Positions 11,367-20,017 of a stretch of DNA of 52,477 nt are shown piece by piece. The DNA is taken from the NCBI RefSeq assembly GCF_005405445.1, contig NZ_BJEB01000004.1, forward strand, positions 1 to 52,477, given 5' to 3'. Every line of letters begins with the position of its first letter. The stretch's first letter is position 1. The position numbers and the translations under genes were made by a program. The notes under the pieces were generated by a model. That model had not been told where the DNA came from. It searched no databases and saw only the letters and a list, made by a program, of their open reading frames with translations. This DNA comes from Paucilactobacillus nenjiangensis (GTDB lineage Bacteria > Bacillota > Bacilli > Lactobacillales > Lactobacillaceae).

Positions 11367-12008
11367 TTAGTCCTCAATTTGCTTTAAAATTTGATTTGTA
11401 ATTGCGTCCAATTGATTATTTTTATTCACATTATCCGCAATTAGTTCGGGTAAAATTTTATGAACAAAATATTGCACACTGGCCATCTGTTTAAATTCCA
11501 GCATCGTACTTAAACTTTCACGATAAATTTCCAGATAAACTGGCTCCGGATTGCCCTTTTGAATCTCACCGTACGATTCATACATTAAATCAATCTTATC
11601 TGCTAAAGACAAAATTCGGCCTTCAAGTGTATCATCTTTACCTTCTGACAACCGACGGCGATAAGCATCTTGGAACTCAGTTGGGATTTCATTATTAATA
11701 AAGTTTTCAGTCAATGAGTCTTCAACATCCGCTAACATTTGTCGCAATTCACTAGTGGCATACTTCACCGGCGTTTTGATATCGCCAATAAAACGTTCGG
11801 TATAGTCGTGATTGAGTGCTTTTTCGTATAATCTCCGCCAATCAACTTGATTACCGGCCTGTTCTTCGATATCACCCAACATCTGAGCAGCTTGCGCCAC
11901 TTTAAATGAGTGAGCAGCGACCGTGTGCTTTTCAAATTTAAAGTAACCCGGTGCACGACTAATCATTTCTAAATCACTTAAACTATTTAAATATTGATGC
12001 ATCCCCAT
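11367..12008 (-). CDS. HD-domain phosphohydrolase, YfbR-like (5'-deoxynucleotidase family)
   Basis: The 213-residue protein aligns by eye with E. coli YfbR at the metal and catalytic positions: R18, H33, H67-D68, E71, D76 and D137. YfbR dephosphorylates deoxynucleoside 5'-monophosphates. The HD motif is in ALNHDYTERF and the last ligand in LSLADKID. The ATG is preceded by GGGAG at 9 bases. It begins just 17 bases after the T run of the pgcA terminator, so its transcription depends on read-through or on a promoter inside pgcA. The substrate is inferred; other HD phosphatases are possible. Confidence 0.8.
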   Translation of the reverse strand: MGMHQYLNSLSDLEMISRAPGYFKFEKHTVAAHSFKVAQAAQMLGDIEEQAGNQVDWRRLYEKALNHDYTERFIGDIKTPVKYATSELRQMLADVEDSLTENFINNEIPTEFQDAYRRRLSEGKDDTLEGRILSLADKIDLMYESYGEIQKGNPEPVYLEIYRESLSTMLEFKQMASVQYFVHKILPELIADNVNKNNQLDAITNQILKQIED

Positions 12009-12025
12009 CGTACATTTCTCCCTTC

Positions 12026-12049
12026 AAAAAAAGTCTGGTTTCCCAGACT
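12026..12049 (-). terminator. pgcA terminator
   Basis: Seven-base stem (AGTCTGG with CCAGACT), GAAA loop and seven T on the minus strand, directly after the pgcA stop and abutting the ribosome-binding site of the HD gene. Confidence 0.85.
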
Positions 12050-12055
12050 AGTTGA

Positions 12056-13780
12056 TTACTTACTAAAATCATTCAGTGCTTGTTCAAATTCAGTCACTTT
12101 TTGGTCAGCCGCATCCTTACTTTCAGCACTCGTTCCAATATAAAACTTCAACTTAGGTTCTGTTCCTGAAGGACGAATAGCAATCCACGTTTCGTCATCC
12201 AAAATATACTTCAACACATTCGCTGTTGGTAAGGCGAGTTTAGTCACATTACCTTGTGCGTCTGTTTCAGTTTGCAAACTAAAATCTTCAGTTTTAACAA
12301 TTTGATGACCAGCAAAGGCCGTTGGGGCTTCTTCGCGGAACTTCTTCATTAACGCTTTGATTTCATCGGCACCGTTGATGCCATCATAGACATTTGAAAT
12401 CGTTTTTTCACTGAAATAGCCATATTCCTTGAATAATTCTTGGAGGCCATCATACAGTGTTTTGCCTTGACTACGATAAAAGGCTGCCACTTCAGCCAAC
12501 AAAACAAGTGATTGAATGGCATCTTTATCATGGGCAAATGGTTTCACCAAATAACCGTAACTTTCTTCAAAGCCAAACATGTATGTATGTTCACCGGTGG
12601 CTTCAAAATGTTCGATTTGTTCGGCAATGTATTTAAAGCCGGTCAACACATTAATCATTTCAACGCCATAGCTTTGAGCAATCTTAGTAGCAAATTCAGT
12701 TGAAACAATTGATTTAACCGCAGCAGCATTCTTCGGTAAATCACCGGCTTGCTTATGAGCTTCCAAAATGTAATGTAACATGACAGAAGCAATTTGGTTC
12801 CCGGTCAATAGTTGATATTCACCATTTGGTAAATGCACGGCGGTGCCCAAACGATCAGCATCTGGATCGGTAGCAATCAAGACATCTGCATTCACCTTTT
12901 TACCTAATTTGATAGCGAGATCAAAGGCAGCTGCATCTTCAGGATTTGGTTTTTTAATCGTGGGGAAATCACCATCTGCAATGGCTTGTTCTGGGACAAT
13001 TTCATAATTTGTAAAGCCAGCATTTTGCAACGCTTTTTCACCAAGCATTTGGCCAGTTCCATGAAGTGGTGTATAAACCAACTTCATATCCTTACCTTGC
13101 TCTTTAGCTAAATCAGCGTTGATGGTGACAGTTTGAACCGCTTTTAAATAATCTTGATCAATATCATCACCAATAATTTTCATCGTGCCATTGGCTAATA
13201 ATTCTGATTCAGCGACCGTTTTAATCGTAAACATGTTTTCAACTTTACGAATGTAGCTTGTGATTAAGTCTGATTCCTTTGGTGGCATTTGACCGCCATC
13301 TTCACCATAAATCTTGTACCCGTTATATTCTTTTGGATTATGACTAGCTGTAATCATAATACCAGCATAGGTATGCAAGTGACGAACCGTAAATGACAGT
13401 TCTGGTGTTGGACGCAAGCTTTCAAAGACAAATGACTTAATGCCATGGGCACCTAAGACGGCCGCTGCCGTATGAGCAAATTCAGTTGAGTAATGGCGTG
13501 AATCAAAGGCAATCGCCACTCCACGTTCTTTGACACTTTGATCCAGCGTATCCATGAATACTGCCAGACCTTCAGTGGCTTGGCGAACCGTATAAATGTT
13601 CATCCGATTGATGCCGGGTCCGAGCAATCCACGCATTCCCGCCGTTCCAAATGACATTGGTTCGTAAAATGCGTCCTCTAATTGTTCATCTTTACCATTT
13701 AATTGATCTAATTGTGCTTTTAAGTCAGCATCTAAATTTTTTTCATTGTTCCAAATTTGATAAGTATCTTTCCAGCTCAC
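12056..13780 (-). CDS. pgcA: Alpha-phosphoglucomutase (PgcA type)
   Basis: The 574-residue enzyme interconverts glucose 1-phosphate and glucose 6-phosphate, feeding GalU for UDP-glucose. The phosphoserine loop TASHNPKEYNGYKIY (near residue 145), the metal loop DPDADRLG and the phosphate-binding RPSGTEPK near the C-terminus are intact. The start is a GTG preceded by AGGAG at 8 bases. The length and motifs fit the Firmicutes PgcA class that can also act as phosphopentomutase. It is a monocistronic unit with its own terminator. Confidence 0.94.
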   Translation of the reverse strand: MSWKDTYQIWNNEKNLDADLKAQLDQLNGKDEQLEDAFYEPMSFGTAGMRGLLGPGINRMNIYTVRQATEGLAVFMDTLDQSVKERGVAIAFDSRHYSTEFAHTAAAVLGAHGIKSFVFESLRPTPELSFTVRHLHTYAGIMITASHNPKEYNGYKIYGEDGGQMPPKESDLITSYIRKVENMFTIKTVAESELLANGTMKIIGDDIDQDYLKAVQTVTINADLAKEQGKDMKLVYTPLHGTGQMLGEKALQNAGFTNYEIVPEQAIADGDFPTIKKPNPEDAAAFDLAIKLGKKVNADVLIATDPDADRLGTAVHLPNGEYQLLTGNQIASVMLHYILEAHKQAGDLPKNAAAVKSIVSTEFATKIAQSYGVEMINVLTGFKYIAEQIEHFEATGEHTYMFGFEESYGYLVKPFAHDKDAIQSLVLLAEVAAFYRSQGKTLYDGLQELFKEYGYFSEKTISNVYDGINGADEIKALMKKFREEAPTAFAGHQIVKTEDFSLQTETDAQGNVTKLALPTANVLKYILDDETWIAIRPSGTEPKLKFYIGTSAESKDAADQKVTEFEQALNDFSK

Positions 13781-13816
13781 TAGTCTATCTCCTTTTCGTA
13801 ACCGTTTTCGCTATTA

Positions 13817-13822
13817 AGTATA
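13817..13822 (-). promoter_or_regulatory. pgcA promoter -10
   Basis: TATACT on the minus strand, 37 bases before the GTG start. The -35 region is poor (TGTACC at 17 bases). It lies just after the terminator of the upstream ABC transporter unit. Confidence 0.45.
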
Positions 13823-13845
13823 CCGCATTTGATTTCGTCGGTACA

Positions 13846-13884
13846 TAAAAAGCAGCCTTCAAATCAAAAGATTAAAAGCTGCTT
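13846..13884 (-). terminator. Terminator of the ABC transporter unit
   Basis: Long stem (AAGCAGC...AATC with GATT...GCTGCTT, small bulges) followed by T5 on the minus strand. It lies about 190 bases after the transporter stop, leaving a long 3' untranslated region that contains the repeat element. Confidence 0.8.
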
Positions 13885-13920
13885 CACATTAACAATTATT
13901 TTATTCGTTACCTCAAATCA

Positions 13921-13956
13921 ATACTCATGAGCTACCCAAGGTAAATCGCACTTTTT
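13921..13956. repeat. 36-base direct repeat, copy 1
   Basis: Identical over 36 bases to 14042-14077. It contains GAGCTACCC at 13929-13937, complementary to GGGTAGCTC at 13997-14005. Confidence 0.9.
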
Positions 13957-13983
13957 TGAAACCGGCTCTTAACCTTAACTCAT

Positions 13984-14005
13984 TGCGTTTAGGTACGGGT
14001 AGCTC
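13984..14005. repeat. Central arm complementary to both 36-base repeats
   Basis: TGCGTTTA...GGGTAGCTC is an imperfect reverse complement of the repeat core (GAGCTACCC...TAAATCGCA). It lies between the two repeats and could pair with either. Confidence 0.75.
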
Positions 14006-14041
14006 GATTTCCAACTACATAATCCTTCGCTATCCTAGCCT

Positions 14042-14077
14042 ATACTCATGAGCTACCCAAGGTAAATCGCACTTTTT
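14042..14077. repeat. 36-base direct repeat, copy 2 (runs into the ABC gene stop)
   Basis: Exact copy of 13921-13956 with a period of 121 bases. Its last two bases are part of the TAA stop codon of the ABC transporter gene at 14076-14078. Confidence 0.9.
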
Positions 14078-16061
14078 AGTCTGCAGCCAAAGCATCAATT
14101 GGATTGAGCTTAGCAGCACTTCTAGCAGGAAGTAAGGCTGCTAAGAAGGAAATCACAATGGCGAGAATAAAGGTCGTCAAAATGTTTGTTGCGGATATTT
14201 GAATCAAATCGTACTTCGCAATTGTATACAAGAATTGATTCAATAAGTACCCTAGGCCAAACGCAAGCACAGTTGCGAGTGCAGCAGAGATGAGTCCAAT
14301 CAGTAATGATTCACTTGTAAACAAACGACGCACATCTGCTTTACTTTCACCTAAAGCCCGCAAAATTCCAATTTCTTTGGTTCGTTCTGATACTGACATG
14401 TACATTGAAACAATAATCATCAAGGCTGAAACGACCAATGAAATTCCAGCAATCGCCATCAAGACATAGGTGGCCAAATCAACAATCGTATTAACTGTCT
14501 TCAGCGCACTACCAACTGTATTAGCTTTGAAGACCCGCTTGTTATCCATCTTGATACTATTAACTTTCTTTTCAACTGAATCAACATTCTTAGAATTATC
14601 AACATTGACAACCGTTGCAGAAGGCTTGGTTGTTGCACCTGCCGCTTTCAAAGTGTCCTTCATTGTTTCTCCAGACATCGCATTCATTGAAGCCCCACTT
14701 GAACCAGCATCAACAACCCCGGAAATCGTTAAATCTTTTGAAACTTGCACTGGCATGCCGTTGTCATCGGTAGTTGTCCATTTAACGGCAATCTTTTTAC
14801 CAACGACTGATTTCCAATCCTTAGTATTATATACCTTAGCAACGGTCTTTTTATCAACCGCAATTTCATCTTTACCAGGTAAGGTCCCTGCCTTGAGCAT
14901 GTCCTTTGAAAATAACTTGGTCCATGATTGAACGGTGGCTAAAGAATAATCACGACCACTCAAACTAAATTTCATATTGGCAGCGACATACATTGATTCA
15001 ACAGAATCAACATGTTTCAAGTTAGCCATCTTTTTAATTTGTGCTTCACTAAATGAAGTCGTAGTTGGATCAGCTGATGCAGCTTGTGCCCAAGCCTCAC
15101 TTTGACTCGATGCTGAGCCGGAAGTCTTTGTATATCGCTGAACCATCATGGCATTCGGATTGACTAAGGAATTAACTTGATCATTAATATAACCCTTAAT
15201 TCCATTGCCTAACCCACTAAATAACAGGACAGCAAACAGTCCAATCGCCGTTCCTATCATAATCAAAGAGTTACGACCAAAATTATATTTTAGATGCTTC
15301 CACGCATTGCTATAACTGGCACTAGCTGGTAATTTGCGACTTTCAATTTTTGATTCATTGGATACTTCTGGATATTTTTCGCGGATTTGCTTGTCGTAAT
15401 CCACTTTTCCATCTTCAAGATGCACAATTCGAGTCCCAAAATCAGCTACATCTTGTGAATGGGTAACCGCAATGACCAATTTACCTTCAGCAGCAATGTT
15501 TCTTAAAATTTCAAGGACTTCTTCAGTGTTAACCGAATCAAGTGCTCCTGTTGGTTCATCGGCAATAATAATTTCTGGGTCTGCCGCCAAAGCTCGCGCA
15601 ATGGCAACCCGTTGCTTTTGTCCACCAGATAATTGATTAGGATGCTTTTTGATTTGATCTTCCAAACCAACTTTTTTCAGCATTTCTTTAGCTCGTTCAA
15701 CTCGTTGAGCTTGGCTCAATTGTGCCATTTCCAGCGAAGTGAGCACGTTATCTAGGACCGTTAAATGACTAATCAAATTGTAAGATTGATAAATGTAACC
15801 AATCGTTCCACGACGGTATTCGTCCATTTCTTTTTCTTTATGATGATCAAGTGCTTTATCATTGACTAAGACTTGGCCCTCAAACTTTCGGTCCAAACCA
15901 CCAATAATGTTCATCAAGGTAGATTTACCACCACCTGATTCCCCAAGAATTGAAACAAATTCACCTAACTCAAATTTTAAATTAATCCCTTTTAAAACGG
16001 GAAATTCTTCTTTTCCAAGAAAATACGATTTATGAATATCTTTAAGTTCTAAGTATGACAT
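14076..16061 (-). CDS. MacB-type ABC transporter, ATPase fused to FtsX-like permease
   Basis: This 661-residue protein joins an ATPase (residues 1-235) to a MacB/FtsX permease. The ATPase has Walker A GESGGGKST at 40-48, signature LSGGQKQR at 144-151, Walker B with ADEP at 167-170 and H-loop at 201. The permease has membrane segments at about 265-284, 532-555, 584-606 and 627-645, with a 245-residue external domain after the first. This mechanotransmission layout is used for efflux or envelope-stress functions; the substrate is unknown. I chose the ATG at 16061, 8 bases after GGAG; an upstream in-frame ATG at 16145 lacks a site. It is divergent from a tetR gene that likely controls it. Confidence 0.9.
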   Translation of the reverse strand: MSYLELKDIHKSYFLGKEEFPVLKGINLKFELGEFVSILGESGGGKSTLMNIIGGLDRKFEGQVLVNDKALDHHKEKEMDEYRRGTIGYIYQSYNLISHLTVLDNVLTSLEMAQLSQAQRVERAKEMLKKVGLEDQIKKHPNQLSGGQKQRVAIARALAADPEIIIADEPTGALDSVNTEEVLEILRNIAAEGKLVIAVTHSQDVADFGTRIVHLEDGKVDYDKQIREKYPEVSNESKIESRKLPASASYSNAWKHLKYNFGRNSLIMIGTAIGLFAVLLFSGLGNGIKGYINDQVNSLVNPNAMMVQRYTKTSGSASSQSEAWAQAASADPTTTSFSEAQIKKMANLKHVDSVESMYVAANMKFSLSGRDYSLATVQSWTKLFSKDMLKAGTLPGKDEIAVDKKTVAKVYNTKDWKSVVGKKIAVKWTTTDDNGMPVQVSKDLTISGVVDAGSSGASMNAMSGETMKDTLKAAGATTKPSATVVNVDNSKNVDSVEKKVNSIKMDNKRVFKANTVGSALKTVNTIVDLATYVLMAIAGISLVVSALMIIVSMYMSVSERTKEIGILRALGESKADVRRLFTSESLLIGLISAALATVLAFGLGYLLNQFLYTIAKYDLIQISATNILTTFILAIVISFLAALLPARSAAKLNPIDALAAD

Positions 16062-16094
16062 CGAATTATCTCCTTTTGTTTTTGAATACGAGTA

Positions 16095-16123
16095 ATGATA
16101 ACCCAAGCATTTTTTTAAGTCAA
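16095..16123 (-). promoter_or_regulatory. ABC transporter promoter
   Basis: The minus strand has TTGACT (16118-16123), 17 bases, then TATCAT (16095-16100). The -35 abuts the palindrome at 16124-16159. Confidence 0.7.
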
Positions 16124-16159
16124 GAAAGGTTAACATTTTCTTCAAATGTTTAACTTTTC
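16124..16159. promoter_or_regulatory. Probable TetR-family operator
   Basis: Near-perfect inverted repeat: GAAAGGTTAACATTT, five bases, then AAATGTTTAACTTTTC. It lies between the divergent ABC and tetR promoters, touching the ABC -35 and covering the tetR -35. This position suits an autoregulating repressor. Confidence 0.65.
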
Positions 16160-16177
16160 TTAGATTTATGATAGAAT
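16150..16177 (+). promoter_or_regulatory. tetR promoter
   Basis: TTAACT (16150-16155), 16 bases, then TAGAAT (16172-16177) preceded by TGA, an extended -10. It implies a leader of about 115 bases before the tetR ATG. Confidence 0.6.
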
Positions 16178-16298
16178 ATAGCTTGTTAAAATATCGTCTA
16201 TACTCAGTTAATCATAGTTAAACAATGTCTGTATAGTCTTACGCCTTAACTGGTTAATAATCTTGAGTAAGTGTTATCCATCTAGAGAGGAGCAGCCT

Positions 16299-16907
16299 AT
16301 GAAACGCGAAGAAAAGAAGAAACTAACCCGCGCCAAAATCCTGGCAACAGCTGAAAAAATGTTTTCCGATAAAGGTATTAAAAAAACTGACATTCGGGAA
16401 ATTGCCAAATCTTCCGGCGTTTCGGTTGTGACTTTTTACAAATATTTCGCCAGCAAAGAAGAATTACTCACAGAAATTACCATCAAGAAGTTAACTGAAG
16501 TCGCATCGTTAATTAAATTAAACTTAGCCACCTCTACTGATGATGTCATGTCAACTATGAAGCGAATTGATGATTTAGTAGAATCGCACACCAGCAATTT
16601 ACACAACGCTGAATTTGATGAATTTATGAATATTGCCTTTTTCAGTAATCCCGAAGTCATCGCTGCACAAGAAGCCATGACTAAAGACATCGTGACCGCT
16701 GTTTATGAGCAACTCAAAAAGACCAATCAATTGCAAGACGGCGTCACACTAGAGGCAATGCTGATGTATGTAGATATGATTGTCCAATATAGTCGTTTAC
16801 CCAAAAACCGTGGCATTCTGGGACCACATCCCCGCCATTCACACACTAATCTAGAACAAGAAGTACTGAATATCTTAATGTATGGACTAATCAAAAAAAA
16901 TGATTAA
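16299..16907 (+). CDS. TetR/AcrR-family transcriptional regulator
   Basis: The 202-residue protein has an N-terminal TetR helix-turn-helix (about residues 8-55, with KILATAEKMFSDKGIKKT and GVSVVTFYKYFASKEEL) and a helical ligand-binding C-terminal domain. I chose the ATG at 16299 because GAGAGGAG lies just before it; an upstream in-frame start at 16263 has no site. Divergent orientation and a palindrome between the two promoters suggest it represses the neighbouring transporter and itself. The inducer is unknown. Its stop lies inside a bidirectional terminator. Confidence 0.9.
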   Translation: MKREEKKKLTRAKILATAEKMFSDKGIKKTDIREIAKSSGVSVVTFYKYFASKEELLTEITIKKLTEVASLIKLNLATSTDDVMSTMKRIDDLVESHTSNLHNAEFDEFMNIAFFSNPEVIAAQEAMTKDIVTAVYEQLKKTNQLQDGVTLEAMLMYVDMIVQYSRLPKNRGILGPHPRHSHTNLEQEVLNILMYGLIKKND

Positions 16908-16933
16908 CGAAAAATTCGTTAATCATTTTTTGT
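16893..16933. terminator. Bidirectional terminator between tetR and trxB
   Basis: Twelve-base stem (AATGATTAACGA with TCGTTAATCATT) with a T run on both strands. It includes the last codons of tetR and ends just before the trxB stop. Confidence 0.85.
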
Positions 16934-16934
16934 T

Positions 16935-17876
16935 TTAAACCGCTGTTTTATTGTCTTTTAATTCTTCAATGTAATTGAAGACCCCTTGCCCGGCAATTCC
17001 ACCATCACCGACCGCAGTGGTAATTTGACGTAACTTTTTGTCTCGCACGTCACCAATTGCAAAAATTCCAGGTACATTCGTCTCCATCTGATCGTTGGTG
17101 ATTACCCAACCTTGGTCGTCAAGAATACCTAAGTTTTGGAATGAATCAGTCATTGGTAAGACTCCAACATAGATGAAAACACCGTTAGCATCAATATCAG
17201 ATTCAGCACCAGTTTGGTTGTTCTTAATGTGCACACCGCCAACTTTTTGATCGTCATCTTTGATTTCAGTCACTTCACTATTCCAAATGAATTCCATCTT
17301 ATCATTCGCAAAAGCGCGATCCTGAATTACTTTTTGGGCGCGTAATTTATCACGACGATGAACTACTGTGACTTTGTCAGCTAATTGAGTCAGGTAAATA
17401 CCTTCCTCGATGGCTGAATCTCCACCACCGACAACGACCACGTGCTTATTCTTAAAGAAGGCACCATCACAGACAGCACAGTATGAAACTCCACGACCAG
17501 ATAATTCAGCCTCACCTGGAGCCCCTAACTTCCTATATTGTGAACCAGTCGCAATAATAATTGCTTTGGTTTCATACTCTTCCATATCAGTCGTAACTGT
17601 CTTCACGTCGCCATGGTCTACAATACTAGCAACCGTTCCATATGCATATTCAGCTCCAAATTGAGTGGAACTTTCATACATTTCTTTGGACAAATCAGGT
17701 CCTAGGATTGATTTAAATCCGGGATAATTTTCGATTTCAGCGGTGTTATTCATTTGACCGCCATAAATTCCGCGATCTAACATTAATACGGATAGATTGG
17801 CCCGTGAAGCATATAGCGCAGCAGTCATTCCACCAGGCCCTGCCCCAATAACAATCACATCATAACTTTTTGCCAT
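16935..17876 (-). CDS. trxB: Thioredoxin reductase
   Basis: This 313-residue FAD/NADPH flavoprotein has the FAD-binding GAGPGGMTAALYA near residue 12, the redox pair CAVC near residue 135, the NADPH-binding GGGDSAIEE and the C-terminal IFAIGDV. It reduces thioredoxin (and probably NrdH, encoded at the right end of the window). The ATG at 17876 follows AGGAGG at good spacing; a longer in-frame start lacks a site. It has its own promoter and terminator. Confidence 0.97.
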   Translation of the reverse strand: MAKSYDVIVIGAGPGGMTAALYASRANLSVLMLDRGIYGGQMNNTAEIENYPGFKSILGPDLSKEMYESSTQFGAEYAYGTVASIVDHGDVKTVTTDMEEYETKAIIIATGSQYRKLGAPGEAELSGRGVSYCAVCDGAFFKNKHVVVVGGGDSAIEEGIYLTQLADKVTVVHRRDKLRAQKVIQDRAFANDKMEFIWNSEVTEIKDDDQKVGGVHIKNNQTGAESDIDANGVFIYVGVLPMTDSFQNLGILDDQGWVITNDQMETNVPGIFAIGDVRDKKLRQITTAVGDGGIAGQGVFNYIEELKDNKTAV

Positions 17877-17912
17877 GTTCTTTCCTCCTAAAATTCCTAA
17901 TCTAATTATTTT

Positions 17913-17941
17913 ACAATACACTGAATTATGATTTTTGTCGA
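17913..17941 (-). promoter_or_regulatory. trxB promoter
   Basis: The minus strand has TCGACA (17936-17941), 17 bases, then TATTGT (17913-17918), just after the galU terminator. Confidence 0.5.
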
Positions 17942-17966
17942 CTACTTTAGCTCACAAAAAGTAAGT

Positions 17967-18006
17967 AAAAAAGTGGCGGAACAATTATTAATCTGCTCTA
18001 CCACTT
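17967..18006 (-). terminator. galU terminator
   Basis: Stem AAGTGG with CCACTT, continued by GAGCA with TGTTC after a small internal loop, and T6 on the minus strand. Confidence 0.75.
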
Positions 18007-18027
18007 ATTTGTAAAATTTGTTAATTA

Positions 18028-18927
18028 TTATTTACTAGCTTTTTCATCTTCGGCAGTTAATTTCGCACCCAACGTCTTGATATAAGCACGGAGTTCATCT
18101 TTAACTTGAGGATGTTTGAGACCGTATTCGATATTAGTTTCAATCCAACCGAACTTGTTTCCAACGTCAAAACGTTGACCCTTAAATTCATGGGCGAAAA
18201 CGCGTTGAGTTTTGTTCAATTCATCAATTGCATCGGTTAATTGTAGTTCTCCACCCTTACCCATTGGTGTTCTTTCCAACACATCAAAGATTTCAGGTGT
18301 TAATAGATAACGACCGATGATTGCCAAATCACTTGGTGCTTCATCTGGATCTGGCTTTTCAACAAAGTTTGAAACATTGTATAGTCCTGGTTTAACTTGT
18401 TCAATTGGATTGATAACACCATATTTTTCAGTTTCTTCATGAGGAACCTTCATTACAGCCAGCGTAGATGCACCAGTTTCTTTGTATGATTCCATCAATT
18501 GACGAGTTAAAGGCACTTTATCTTCCATTAAATCATCGCCAAGCATAACAACGAAAGGTTCGTCACCAATAAATGCTTTGGCAGTCAAGACAGCATCCCC
18601 TAAGCCACGAGGATGTGATTGACGAATAAAGTACAAGTTAATGTCAGTGGTCTCTTGTACCATCTTTAACATTTCTTGCTTATTTTTTTCTGCCAAGTTG
18701 TTTTCAAGTTCTGGGTTTGAATCAAAATGGTCTTCGATTGAGCGTTTACTTTTACCATCAACAACCACAATGTCTTCAATACCAGATTTACGTGCTTCTT
18801 CAACAATAAATTGAATAGTAGGCTTGTCCACGATTGGTAACATTTCCTTGGCAAGGGCCTTAGTAGCTGGTAAAAAACGAGTGCCTAAACCGGCAGCTGG
18901 GATGATTGCTTTTCTTACTTTTTTCAT
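18028..18927 (-). CDS. galU: UTP-glucose-1-phosphate uridylyltransferase
   Basis: The 299-residue nucleotidyltransferase makes UDP-glucose. The N-terminal [19 protein letters not shown] is the nucleotide-binding signature, and FVEKPD (near residue 170) is a conserved substrate-site segment. It works between PgcA and GalE, both in this window, to supply UDP-glucose and UDP-galactose for cell-wall and lipoteichoic-acid glycosylation. It is the last gene after gpsA, 50 bases downstream, but has its own extended -10. Confidence 0.96.
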   Translation of the reverse strand: MKKVRKAIIPAAGLGTRFLPATKALAKEMLPIVDKPTIQFIVEEARKSGIEDIVVVDGKSKRSIEDHFDSNPELENNLAEKNKQEMLKMVQETTDINLYFIRQSHPRGLGDAVLTAKAFIGDEPFVVMLGDDLMEDKVPLTRQLMESYKETGASTLAVMKVPHEETEKYGVINPIEQVKPGLYNVSNFVEKPDPDEAPSDLAIIGRYLLTPEIFDVLERTPMGKGGELQLTDAIDELNKTQRVFAHEFKGQRFDVGNKFGWIETNIEYGLKHPQVKDELRAYIKTLGAKLTAEDEKASK

Positions 18928-18965
18928 TAGTTAAAATTTCCTTTCAATCATTTCAATATACTTGC

Positions 18966-18974
18966 ATTATATCA
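18966..18974 (-). promoter_or_regulatory. galU extended -10
   Basis: The minus strand reads TGATATAAT, a perfect extended -10, in the 50-base gap before galU. The -35 is not recognisable. Confidence 0.55.
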
Positions 18975-18977
18975 TAC

Positions 18978-19994
18978 CTAATCTAGCTCTGAGCGCATAT
19001 CTCGTTGCATTAGACCATTGATCAGCACTTTTACGTCAGCGTTTTCATATAACACTTTATAAATTGATTCAATGATTGGCATTTCAACATGACGATCTTG
19101 GCTCATTTCATAAGCAGCCTTGGTAGTATAGACACCTTCAATCACCATGCCCATATCTGCCATCACATCATCCAAAGATTTACCTTGGCCTAGTTGATTA
19201 CCTGCCCGCCAGTTACGTGAATTTACGCTAGTAGCAGTCACAATTAAATCACCGACTCCAGATAAACCAGTAAACGTGAATGGGTTAGCACCAAATGCAA
19301 CGCCTAGTCGTTTAATTTCATTCAAACCACGGGTAATTAGCGCTGCCTTGGCATTGTCATGATATCCTAAGCCAACTAAAATTCCGGCAGCAATCGCAAT
19401 AATGTTTTTGAGAGCCGCACCAAATTCAGCTCCTACAATGTCGTCATTTGAATAAATTCTAAAATAATCATTATTAAATAATACTTGTACCTCTTTAGCA
19501 TGTGATTCATCAGCAGAGGCGGCAGTAATCGCAGTTAAATCTTTACGCGCAACGTCTTCGGCATGACTCGGACCTGTAATGGCCACGATACCACGACGAT
19601 TAGTTTCGGGAATTTCTTCAGCTATCATTTCAGATGGTCGCTTATAGGTTACCTGCTCTAAACCCTTGGTTGCATGTAAAATCAGTGAAACTTGGTTTAA
19701 TCTGGACAAAATGGTTCCTGCCTGATTCGCAACTTCACGAATTCCACCTGTTGGAATCGCGATTAAGATCACCTTAGCGTCCTGAATGGCATCTTCCATA
19801 CTTTCAGTAGCAATCAATGTTTCTGAATATTTGAAATCTTTCATGTACTTGGGATTCTCGTGTTGATCATTGAGCACATTTACTTGCTCGGGATTATGTG
19901 ACCATAACCGAACATCATGTCCGTTTTCGGCCAATAAATTTGCCAGTACACTACCCCATGAACCCGCACCAAGTACAGCAATTTTTTCTGTCAT
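18978..19994 (-). CDS. gpsA: Glycerol-3-phosphate dehydrogenase [NAD(P)+]
   Basis: The 338-residue enzyme reduces dihydroxyacetone phosphate to sn-glycerol 3-phosphate for phospholipids. It has the Rossmann motif GAGSWGSVLA at residues 8-17, the catalytic-lysine segment GAALKNIIAIAAG (about residue 190) and GLSGVGDLIVT (about residue 255). GGGAG precedes the ATG. It follows lgt by 23 bases, a usual lactobacillar arrangement linking phospholipid precursor supply to lipoprotein lipidation. Confidence 0.97.
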   Translation of the reverse strand: MTEKIAVLGAGSWGSVLANLLAENGHDVRLWSHNPEQVNVLNDQHENPKYMKDFKYSETLIATESMEDAIQDAKVILIAIPTGGIREVANQAGTILSRLNQVSLILHATKGLEQVTYKRPSEMIAEEIPETNRRGIVAITGPSHAEDVARKDLTAITAASADESHAKEVQVLFNNDYFRIYSNDDIVGAEFGAALKNIIAIAAGILVGLGYHDNAKAALITRGLNEIKRLGVAFGANPFTFTGLSGVGDLIVTATSVNSRNWRAGNQLGQGKSLDDVMADMGMVIEGVYTTKAAYEMSQDRHVEMPIIESIYKVLYENADVKVLINGLMQRDMRSELD

Positions 19995-20017
19995 CTGTTG
20001 AAACTCCCTTCGAATTT

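Noticed and set aside
14470..14931. 153-codon plus-strand open frame opposite the ABC transporter
   Set aside because: It runs antisense to the extracellular domain of a real protein with no start signal and low-complexity hydrophobic composition.
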